DNA of 13,892 bases from CAVSWN01 sp046728115. Lineage in GTDB: Bacteria > Acidobacteriota > Vicinamibacteria > Vicinamibacterales > CAVVIG01. The DNA is taken from contig JBKPDW010000346.1 of the NCBI GenBank assembly GCA_046728115.1, positions 1-13,892 on the forward strand, in the 5' to 3' direction. The translations under genes and the position numbers were made by a program. This document shows positions 7,795-13,892 of this stretch, piece after piece; position 1 is the stretch's first letter; every line of letters starts with the position of its first letter. The notes under the pieces were generated by a model. It ran no database searches and was not told the DNA's origin. It saw only the letters and a program-made list of their open reading frames with translations.

Positions 7795-8633
7795 ACGAGG
7801 TCGTTTATTCATCGGAGCCGGATCTGCTCAATCCAGTTCGGTTCGTCCGCGCCATGTTTCACGATCTGACCGCGTCGTGGGAGCTGGCGTGGCGGCTGTT
7901 CGTCCGCGATTTCAACGCGCGGTACCGGCAGACGCTGCTGGGCTACGTGTGGGCATTTCTGCCGCCGCTCGCTACAACCATTCCGTTCATCTTTCTCAAA
8001 TCGCAGGGACTGCTTACGACGGGAGAGACGTCGATCCCGTATCCTGCGTACGTGATGGTCGGGATGTTGTTCTGGCAGCTGTTCGTCGACGCCGTCCAGT
8101 CTCCCCTGAAGGCCGTGACGGCTGCCAAGCCGATTCTCTCGAAGGTTCAGTTCCCGCCGGAGGCGATCCTGATGGCGGGTATCGGCGAGGTTCTATTCAG
8201 CTTCGTGATTCGCCTGCTGCTGCTCATTCTGGTCTTTGGGTGGTATCGATCGCTGCCGCCGGTGACGGCTCTGCTGACGCCCGTTGTCGTGACGTCCGTA
8301 GTCGTGCTGGGTTTCATGGTCGGCCTGCTCGTGACGCCATTGGGCATTCTGTACGAAGACTTCACCCCCGGCCTGGCACTCGGGACGACGTTCTGGCTGT
8401 TTTTCACACCCGTGGTGTACCCCGCGCAGCGTACGGGCGCCGGCGCCCTCATCACGAGCGTCAACCCCGTGAGTCCGTTGATTATCGTAGGGAGGGATTG
8501 GCTGACGACTGGTGTAACCAACCAGTTCACGGCATTTGCCGCGGTGTCGGTCGGCTCGATCGTTCTTCTTCTCGCCGCCTGGATCTGTTATCGAGTCGCG
8601 CTCCCGCATCTCGTCGCGCGGATCGGAAACTGA
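7791..8633 (+). CDS. wzm: ABC-2 type polysaccharide export permease (Wzm-like)
   Basis: A 280-residue inner-membrane protein that would form the channel of an ABC exporter moving lipid-linked polysaccharide to the periplasmic face. About six hydrophobic segments are visible, near 50-69, 85-102, 123-150, 157-183, 194-214 and 246-268. The conserved ABC-2 entry motif RDFNARYRQTLLGYVWAF spans 39-56, and NPVSPLI near 225-231 is also typical of this family. Length matches Wzm/KpsM/TagG relatives (about 260-290). ATG 7791 overlaps the previous stop, with GAGG at 7779-7782 eight bases upstream. The partner ATPase is the next gene, 43 bases on. The symbol is by family resemblance; KpsM-type capsule export is less likely because the partner has a C-terminal extension. 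Confidence 0.88.
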   Translation: MNEVVYSSEPDLLNPVRFVRAMFHDLTASWELAWRLFVRDFNARYRQTLLGYVWAFLPPLATTIPFIFLKSQGLLTTGETSIPYPAYVMVGMLFWQLFVDAVQSPLKAVTAAKPILSKVQFPPEAILMAGIGEVLFSFVIRLLLLILVFGWYRSLPPVTALLTPVVVTSVVVLGFMVGLLVTPLGILYEDFTPGLALGTTFWLFFTPVVYPAQRTGAGALITSVNPVSPLIIVGRDWLTTGVTNQFTAFAAVSVGSIVLLLAAWICYRVALPHLVARIGN

Positions 8634-8676
8634 TCTCGAGTCGGCACGAGGCACATTGTCCACGCTAGGAAGTCAG

Positions 8677-9960
8677 ATGTCATCCGACGTGCTCATCAGC
8701 GTTGAGAACGTCAGGAAAAAGTTCTGCCGCAGCCTGCGGCGGTCGCTGATGTACGGGATGCAGGATATCGCCGCCGATCTGCTTCGCATGCCGCGACATG
8801 GCTTGCGTCAGGGAGAATTCTACGCCGTGGATGGGCTCTCCGTCGATCTGCGACGGGGTGAGTGCCTGGGGATCATCGGCCGAAACGGCGCTGGCAAGAC
8901 GACGCTGCTCAAGATGCTCAACGGGATCATCAAGCCCGACGAGGGGCGGATTCGCGTCCGTGGACGCGTCGGTGCTTTGATCGCCCTCGGTGCGGGGTTC
9001 AATCCGTTGTTGAGCGGCCGCGAGAATATCTATGTGAACGGCGCGATTCTCGGCATGAAGAAGGCGGAGATTCAGGCAAAGCTGAACAGCATCATCGATT
9101 TCTCCGAGCTGCGCGACTTCATCGATGCGCCGGTTCAAGGCTACAGCTCTGGCATGGTCGTGCGACTCGGCTTCGCGATCGCCGTCCATTGCCATCCAGA
9201 CAGTCTGCTCCTCGACGAGGTGCTCGCCGTCGGAGACAGTGCGTTCCAGGCGAAGTGTTTCAACGCGCTGAGCGAAATGCGCAACAGAGGAATCGGGTTC
9301 ATCCTCGTCTCTCACAACCTGGGGGCCATCGACTGGTACTGCGATCGGGTGCTCTATATCAGAAAGGGACGCTGCGCCTACGTCGGGAATCCGCAGGAGG
9401 CAATCGTGGAGTACAACCGCGACCTCCTCAACGACGATCTGACGTCCGCGAACGGTGTGCCTGGCGCCACCGTCAACGGCAACGGCAAAGTCGTGGTCAG
9501 GGAGATTGTGTTCCTCGGCGCATCGGGGACACCCGTCACCGAGATTCGCTCAGGGGAGCCGCTCACGTTGCGACTGGTCTACGACTGTCGCGGCAGCATC
9601 GCTATGCCGACCGTCGTCCAGGTTCACATCAAGGACCAGAGCGGGGTGTTCTTTCACCATCCACATGCGGTCGAGATCAAGAACCTCAAAGGCACGGGGA
9701 ACATCGATGTGTCCTTCGACGCCATTCCAGCGAACAATCAACGATTGCTGTTTTCGGTCGCACTGTACGAAATGCGATCGCGCGAGTTGTTCGACTGGAA
9801 GCCCGATATCCCGTTGATCGTGAACGGCGTTGCAAGCTCCAGAGGTCGAGTGCATCTTTCTTTCCGCTCGACGGTGACGCCGCACGACAGCGGCCATGCA
9901 TCAATCGGGGACACGTCCACGTCCGATTCGAACCGGTTCGAGCCAGTGGTCCGCCGCTGA
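8677..9960 (+). CDS. wzt: ABC exporter ATPase with C-terminal glycan-binding-like domain (Wzt-like)
   Basis: A 427-residue ATPase that powers the adjacent permease. The nucleotide-binding domain shows Walker A GRNGAGKT (68-75), the signature region YSSGM (156-160), Walker B LLLDE ending at D180-E181, and the switch histidine H213. ALGAGFNPLLSGREN after Walker A is typical of Wzt/KpsT/TagH proteins. Residues about 270-412 are an added beta-rich domain of the Wzt C-terminal type, which in known systems binds the end of the finished O-polysaccharide and gates export. The frame is open further upstream, but ATG 8677 is chosen because AGGAAG precedes it by a few bases and the protein then begins as family members do. 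The carbamoyltransferase follows by 28 bases. Confidence 0.9.
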   Translation: MSSDVLISVENVRKKFCRSLRRSLMYGMQDIAADLLRMPRHGLRQGEFYAVDGLSVDLRRGECLGIIGRNGAGKTTLLKMLNGIIKPDEGRIRVRGRVGALIALGAGFNPLLSGRENIYVNGAILGMKKAEIQAKLNSIIDFSELRDFIDAPVQGYSSGMVVRLGFAIAVHCHPDSLLLDEVLAVGDSAFQAKCFNALSEMRNRGIGFILVSHNLGAIDWYCDRVLYIRKGRCAYVGNPQEAIVEYNRDLLNDDLTSANGVPGATVNGNGKVVVREIVFLGASGTPVTEIRSGEPLTLRLVYDCRGSIAMPTVVQVHIKDQSGVFFHHPHAVEIKNLKGTGNIDVSFDAIPANNQRLLFSVALYEMRSRELFDWKPDIPLIVNGVASSRGRVHLSFRSTVTPHDSGHASIGDTSTSDSNRFEPVVRR

Positions 9961-9988
9961 AACGGGCCCTTCGCCGCATAGAACAGCC

Positions 9989-11839
9989 TTGGCAATCATT
10001 CTCGGCATCTCGGCCTTCTATCACGATTCGGCGGCAGCACTGGTGCGCGATGGCGAGATCGTGGCGGCTGCGCAGGAGGAGCGCTTCACGCGTCGCAAGC
10101 ACGACCCGGGATTCCCGACGCAGGCCATCAAGTACTGTCTGTCGCAAGCGGGTGCACACGCGCGCGACGTGGACTTCGTGGCCTTCTACGAACGGCCATT
10201 GGTCAAGTTCGAACGTCTTCTCGAGACGTACCTCGCCTACGCCCCGCGTGGTTTCGAGTCGTTCGCGCAGGCGCTGCCCGTGTGGGCAGACGCCAAACTG
10301 CACCTGCCGGAGATCATTCAGAACGAGTTGGGCGCTGAGTTCAAAGGGACGCTCTGGTTCGCGGATCATCACCAGTCTCACGCGGCCAGCGCCTTCTTTC
10401 CGTCTCCGTACGAGCAGGCGGCCATCCTGACCCTGGACGCAGTCGGCGAATGGGCCACGACGTCGGTCGGTCTGGGCCGCGGGAGTACGGTTGAACTCGT
10501 CCACGAGATCCGGTTCCCGCACTCTTTGGGCATGCTGTATTCGGCCTTCACGTACTACACCGGCTTCAAGGTGAATTCCGGCGAGTACAAGCTCATGGGG
10601 TTGGCGCCGTACGGCACTCCCAAGTACGCCGATGTCATTCGTGAAAAACTCGTACGGATATCGGACGACGGCTCCCTGACACTGGACATGTCGTACTTCA
10701 ACTACTGTCAGGGACTGACGATGACGTCGGAGCGGTTTCATGAACTCTTCGCAGGGCCGCCGCGCAAACCGGAGAGTTTCATTACGCAAAAGGAGATGGA
10801 TCTGGCGGCCTCGATCCAGGTCGTGTGCGAAGAGGTCGTGCTCAAGGCCGCGCAATACGCACATCGTGTGACGTCAGCCCGCAATCTCGTGATGGCGGGC
10901 GGCGTGGCGCTGAACTGCGTGGCGAACGGACGACTGTTGCGCGAAGGACCATTCGAGAATCTGTGGATTCAACCTGCGGCCGGCGACGCGGGCGGCGCCC
11001 TCGGCGCAGCGCTGCTCGTCTGGCATCACGTGCTGCGGAAGCCGCGCACACCAGCATCATCGGATGCGCAGATGGGATCACTCCTCGGCCCTGCTTTCGG
11101 CGACGTGGAGATCAGGACGTTCCTGGACTCGACCGGCGCATCGTACGAATACCTGCCACACGAGGAGGACCTCCTGGATCGGGTCGCCCGTCTCATCGAT
11201 CAGGAGAAGGTGATCGGATGGTTCCAGGGGCGCATGGAGTTCGGTCCACGAGCCCTGGGCGGCCGCAGCATCATCGGCGACGCGCGATCGCCGCAGATGC
11301 AGCAAAAAATGAACGTCAAGATCAAATTTCGCGAATCGTTCCGACCCTTCGCCCCATCCGTTCTGCGCGAGTTTGCGGACAAGCTGTTTGAGATGCGTCC
11401 CGACGACGAGAGCCCGTACATGTTGCTGGTCGCACCGGTGCGGGAAGGATGGCGTACGTCGTTGAGCGACGACGACCGCCGGCACATGCAGGACCCCGAC
11501 CTTCGCGTCCGGGTGTCCGTGCCGCGCTCGCGGGTTCCGGCGATCACCCACGTGGACTACTCGGCCCGTGTGCAGACCGTCGATCCAGCGCGGCACGGAC
11601 GCTACTACCGGTTGATCGAGCGTTTCTACCAACTGACCGGCTGTCCGGTGATCGTCAATACGAGCTTTAATATCCGCGGCGAACCGATCGTGTGCACGCC
11701 CGAGCACGCGTTCCGATGCTTTGTCGCGACCGAGATGGACGCTCTAGTGCTGGAGAATTGCATTCTGATGAAAGACGTGCAGCCGCCGGGTTTACTCGAG
11801 GATGCTGCAGCCTACAAGGCGCAGTACGCACTGGACTGA
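9989..11839 (+). CDS. NodU/TobZ-type carbamoyltransferase
   Basis: A 616-residue enzyme that transfers a carbamoyl group from carbamoyl phosphate, via carbamoyl-adenylate, to a sugar hydroxyl. The N-terminal Kae1-like part has FYHDSAAAL with H12-D13, EERFTRRKHD, H127-HQS-H131 (metal ligands), a GEYKLMGLAPYG loop and MAGGVALNCVANG. The C-terminal YrdC-like domain begins near residue 410 with FGPRALGGRSI (418-428) and ends with NTSFNIRGEP (557-566). Length fits the family. The start is unusual: TTG 9989 puts the conserved N-terminus at residue 2, but it lacks a clear ribosome binding site. The only other common start in frame is ATG 9896, 65 bases inside the preceding gene. The context says it decorates a sugar of the exported glycan, making a 3-O- or 4-O-carbamoyl group for example; the position is unknown. 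Confidence 0.92.
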   Translation: MAIILGISAFYHDSAAALVRDGEIVAAAQEERFTRRKHDPGFPTQAIKYCLSQAGAHARDVDFVAFYERPLVKFERLLETYLAYAPRGFESFAQALPVWADAKLHLPEIIQNELGAEFKGTLWFADHHQSHAASAFFPSPYEQAAILTLDAVGEWATTSVGLGRGSTVELVHEIRFPHSLGMLYSAFTYYTGFKVNSGEYKLMGLAPYGTPKYADVIREKLVRISDDGSLTLDMSYFNYCQGLTMTSERFHELFAGPPRKPESFITQKEMDLAASIQVVCEEVVLKAAQYAHRVTSARNLVMAGGVALNCVANGRLLREGPFENLWIQPAAGDAGGALGAALLVWHHVLRKPRTPASSDAQMGSLLGPAFGDVEIRTFLDSTGASYEYLPHEEDLLDRVARLIDQEKVIGWFQGRMEFGPRALGGRSIIGDARSPQMQQKMNVKIKFRESFRPFAPSVLREFADKLFEMRPDDESPYMLLVAPVREGWRTSLSDDDRRHMQDPDLRVRVSVPRSRVPAITHVDYSARVQTVDPARHGRYYRLIERFYQLTGCPVIVNTSFNIRGEPIVCTPEHAFRCFVATEMDALVLENCILMKDVQPPGLLEDAAAYKAQYALD

Positions 11840-11914
11840 AATGGTCTGGCACAGGGCCGGTCGGTCGAAGCGTTCATGGAAGTCGCCCCACACCGCGGAG
11901 CTTGCGGGGAGCCG

Positions 11915-12865
11915 ATGCCGATAAGACGATTGGTCAGGCGTTCGCTGCGCGCGGCAAAACGCTGGCTCGATCAACCAGAGACCGCCGACGAAACGTCCAG
12001 CGTGAAACCTGTCGAATTCGACAACTCATACGATTGGCTGCGTTACGCGTTCGGCAAGGTGATGCGCGATCCGTCGTGCAGCAGCAGGCCTCAGTATGTC
12101 TGGGGGATGCTGCAGGGTGCCGCGCTCGCGCGTGTTCTCGGCATTCGGGAGATGTGCGCGCTCGAATTCGGCGTCGCGTCGGGCGCTGGACTTCTCGCCA
12201 TGGAACGTATCGCCGAACACTGCGAAATCCTCACAGGGCCCGGGACATCGATGGCCATCTTCGGCTTCGATACGGGCACCGGCTTTCCAAAGCCGCAGGA
12301 TTATCGCGACCTGCCATATCGGTGGTCCGAAGGATTCTATCCGTGCGACAAGGAAGTGCTCGCCGGAAGGTTGCAGCGCGCGCAGGTGCACTACGGCCTT
12401 GTCGGCGAGACGCTCCTGTCGTTCGTCCGCGGCAATCCACCGCCGGTCGCCTTCGTCGGCGTCGACGTCTGTTTTTACAGCTCGGCGCTGCAGGCGCTGC
12501 GGCTGTTCGACGCGGAGGACCGCCTGCTGCTGCCGCGGATGCCCTGCTCGTTCCGCGGTTCGATCGGTAAAGAGTTCTGCGAGTACATTGGAGAACCGCT
12601 GGCTATTTCGGAATTCAATTCCCGGCACGAGGACAGGAAGCTGTGCCAGACGCGCGGCCTGCGCTATTTCGTGCCATCGGAATTCGACGGACATTGGACC
12701 GAGATGCTGCACACGTTTCACGCGTTCCGGCACCCGGCCTATGGCGTCGCCCACTCGTACGCGCAATCGGCCATCATCGACATCGACGGCCGCGAAACGT
12801 TCGTCCGATCCGATTCCAGCATCGACCGCCCGGTTGTCACGGCCGTGCACGAACGGAGCCAATGA
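11915..12865 (+). CDS. SAM methyltransferase-like protein with altered acidic residues
   Basis: A 316-residue protein resembling class I SAM-dependent methyltransferases of polysaccharide and natural-product clusters. LEFGVASGAG (83-92) matches the glycine-rich SAM loop and FGFDTGTGFP with D119 the next acidic position. In relatives as I recall them, the fourth strand reads F-D-x-D-Y-YSS and a later loop contains D-D; here these are V183-D184-V-C186-F-YSS and F213-R214-G215, so possible metal-binding acids are missing. It may still methylate, or may have lost or changed activity. ATG 11915 is chosen for the GGGGAG just upstream (spacing 3-4); ATG 11876 is the longer in-frame alternative and would shorten the gap after the carbamoyltransferase to 36 bases. 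Its stop overlaps the next start by 4 bases (ATGA). Confidence 0.65.
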   Translation: MPIRRLVRRSLRAAKRWLDQPETADETSSVKPVEFDNSYDWLRYAFGKVMRDPSCSSRPQYVWGMLQGAALARVLGIREMCALEFGVASGAGLLAMERIAEHCEILTGPGTSMAIFGFDTGTGFPKPQDYRDLPYRWSEGFYPCDKEVLAGRLQRAQVHYGLVGETLLSFVRGNPPPVAFVGVDVCFYSSALQALRLFDAEDRLLLPRMPCSFRGSIGKEFCEYIGEPLAISEFNSRHEDRKLCQTRGLRYFVPSEFDGHWTEMLHTFHAFRHPAYGVAHSYAQSAIIDIDGRETFVRSDSSIDRPVVTAVHERSQ

Positions 12866-13407
12866 CCATCTTTCTGCCTCATCGCCGTCGAGCGAGCGTC
12901 CGCGCTTTCTTGGCGACGATCGCTGTGTTGGCTGGGGTCGTCCCGCCGCTGTTGGCGCCGGTTCTCGGATGGTCGCGTGCCTTGGCCGCTGATGGCGTTG
13001 TCGCGCTCGTTGTGGTCGCGCTCCTCACGCAGGAGACCATCCTGAACAGGATGTACGGGGGTTGGAATTGGCTGCTCGTCAAGGGTTTTGCGCCGTTCGC
13101 GCGAGCCGTGGCAACGCGACTTGCCTACGGCATCGTCATCTGCGCCGGCTCGACGCAAGGCCGGTCGCGACTGGCGCTCGCCTCGCTCGACCGGCCAGAC
13201 AGCGGCTGGACGCCCCGGCTTCCGCAGACGCAGGTCGAGGAACGGGAAGTACGGTCGGGACGAGTCTGGCGCCGGCAGATTGCCTGGGCATTTCAATCAG
13301 GCAACGTATGGAGCCTGGCGCTGGTACCGCTCCTGATGATTCTCCGGACGTGCTCGGACACCTCCGAGTCCGCTCCACCAATCGAAAACATTTACACGCT
13401 CTTTTAG
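12862..13407 (+). CDS. Small membrane protein, apparent SxtJ-like / DUF5989-like fusion
   Basis: A 181-residue predicted inner-membrane protein of unknown function. Hydrophobic segments lie near 14-34, 41-58 and 148-163, with a weaker one near 75-95. Residues 20-120 resemble SxtJ-family proteins: an LNRMYGGW segment (61-68) follows two membrane segments, and LDRPDSGWTPR (109-119) stands where SxtJ proteins have their DPxxxxYWxPR-like end. Residues 134-181, a basic WRRQ, one membrane segment and the terminal IYTLF, resemble the roughly 50-residue DUF5989 family, whose members end in the same way. In many carbamoyltransferase loci these are two separate small genes, so this looks like a fusion; that rests on my memory of the families. 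GGAG precedes the start, which overlaps the preceding stop. The hydrolase gene starts 6 bases on. Confidence 0.6.
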   Translation: MTIFLPHRRRASVRAFLATIAVLAGVVPPLLAPVLGWSRALAADGVVALVVVALLTQETILNRMYGGWNWLLVKGFAPFARAVATRLAYGIVICAGSTQGRSRLALASLDRPDSGWTPRLPQTQVEEREVRSGRVWRRQIAWAFQSGNVWSLALVPLLMILRTCSDTSESAPPIENIYTLF

Positions 13408-13413
13408 GCAGGC

Positions 13414-13892
13414 GTGCAGACACATCGTTTCTTTCGCACCCTTGCGGCATTCGCGGTCGGCGTCGTGGCCATGGTTCTTTCGGCTCCGATTGCTGCGGCA
13501 GTGCTGTTGTTCGCCGCGATCAGTGCACTCACGCGCCGTCTTGCGGTACGCTTCGAGCCGCGCATCTCGGCCTGGGACGAGGTCATTGCGTTCGACCCAA
13601 CGATCGGCTGGAAGTCAAAGCCGAATCTTCGGACGTACTGTCTCGCCGACGATGTATTCCAGATCACGACGGACGCAGACGGCTGGCGAGGTACCGACAC
13701 GACGCTTGCCGACGCGGAGGTCGTGGTTGTCGGCGATTCGCACGCGTACGGACACGGCATCGATGACAGAGACTTCTTTGGCCACATCTGTCGGGTGCCT
13801 CGCGTCAAAGCAATCGGTGTCAGCGGCTACAACATGGTCCAGGAGCTGCTGCTGATGCAGCAGGTAGGCGCGCACCTGGCGAACAAGATCGT
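13414..13892 (+). CDS. SGNH/GDSL-like hydrolase, N-terminal part, cut by window edge
   Basis: About 159 codons are visible before the window ends, so the gene is partial. A GTG start at 13414 follows AGGCAGG, and the protein opens with a long hydrophobic segment at about 9-40, predicting a membrane anchor with the rest probably in the periplasm. After a linker with FDPTIGW (near 68-74), VVVVGDSHAYG carries block I of the SGNH fold, with G107-D108-S109-H110 and S109 as the nucleophile. SGYN near 142-145 fits block II glycine. The catalytic Asp-His block III would lie beyond the edge. Such proteins hydrolyse or transfer acyl groups; in polysaccharide loci they are often found after carbamoyltransferase and SxtJ/DUF5989 genes. 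A role in O-acyl editing of the exported glycan is inference. Confidence 0.75.
   Translation, partial: MQTHRFFRTLAAFAVGVVAMVLSAPIAAAVLLFAAISALTRRLAVRFEPRISAWDEVIAFDPTIGWKSKPNLRTYCLADDVFQITTDADGWRGTDTTLADAEVVVVGDSHAYGHGIDDRDFFGHICRVPRVKAIGVSGYNMVQELLLMQQVGAHLANKI

Noticed and set aside
8640..8650. TCGGCACGAGG between the permease and ATPase genes, identical to part of a common cDNA library adaptor
   Set aside because: An 11-base match in a short intergenic gap of otherwise continuous genomic sequence is easily chance; nothing else suggests vector or adaptor.
9686..10864. Long minus-strand open frames antisense to real genes (also 3249-4262, 4585-5712 and 6337-7476)
   Set aside because: They lie opposite genes with clear catalytic motifs, carry no motifs of their own, and are the expected by-product of high-GC codon bias.
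642..13892. Search for mobile elements, CRISPR repeats or defence genes in the run
   Set aside because: The genes are tightly packed, share direction and theme, and no transposase, integrase, terminal repeats or regularly spaced repeats were seen.

Overview
The window is a GC-rich (about 60 percent by eye) stretch that carries one long run of twelve genes, all on the + strand. It starts near position 642 and is cut by the right edge at 13892. Junctions are tight: there are 4-base stop/start overlaps at 2039-2042, 7791-7794 and 12862-12865, and the other gaps are about 6 to 75 bases. I see no terminator inside the run, so it is most likely one operon. Its content is that of a cell-surface polysaccharide (O-antigen or capsule-like) biosynthesis, modification and export locus. 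The Wzm/Wzt-type ABC exporter with a C-terminal glycan-binding-like domain suggests a Gram-negative, high-GC bacterium. Acidobacteriota or a proteobacterium-like lineage would fit, but the sequence alone does not fix the taxon.

Layout: 1-641 has no convincing gene but contains three RNA-capable inverted repeats and may be the operon leader. 642-3082 holds a NodB-type polysaccharide deacetylase overlapping a FemAB/GNAT-like acyltransferase. 3099-5307 holds two SDR nucleotide-sugar epimerases/dehydratases in tandem; the second resembles CDP-paratose 2-epimerase but has Phe where the catalytic Tyr is expected. 5320-7794 holds a GT2 and a GT4 glycosyltransferase. 7791-9960 is the ABC exporter (permease, then ATPase). 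9989-12865 holds a NodU/TobZ-type carbamoyltransferase and a methyltransferase-like protein. 12862-13407 encodes a small membrane protein that looks like a fusion of SxtJ-like and DUF5989-like parts. 13414 to the end is the start of a membrane-anchored SGNH/GDSL hydrolase.

Read together, the SDR proteins would make or remodel a nucleotide sugar and the glycosyltransferases would add residues to a lipid-linked glycan. The deacetylase, acyltransferase, carbamoyltransferase and methyltransferase-like protein would decorate it, and the ABC pair would export it across the inner membrane. No initiating sugar-phosphate transferase, ligase or polymerase lies in the window, so the locus continues outside it. 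The points most worth a second look are the SxtJ-DUF5989 fusion, the Tyr-to-Phe change in the second epimerase, the altered acidic residues in the methyltransferase-like protein, and the structured leader.
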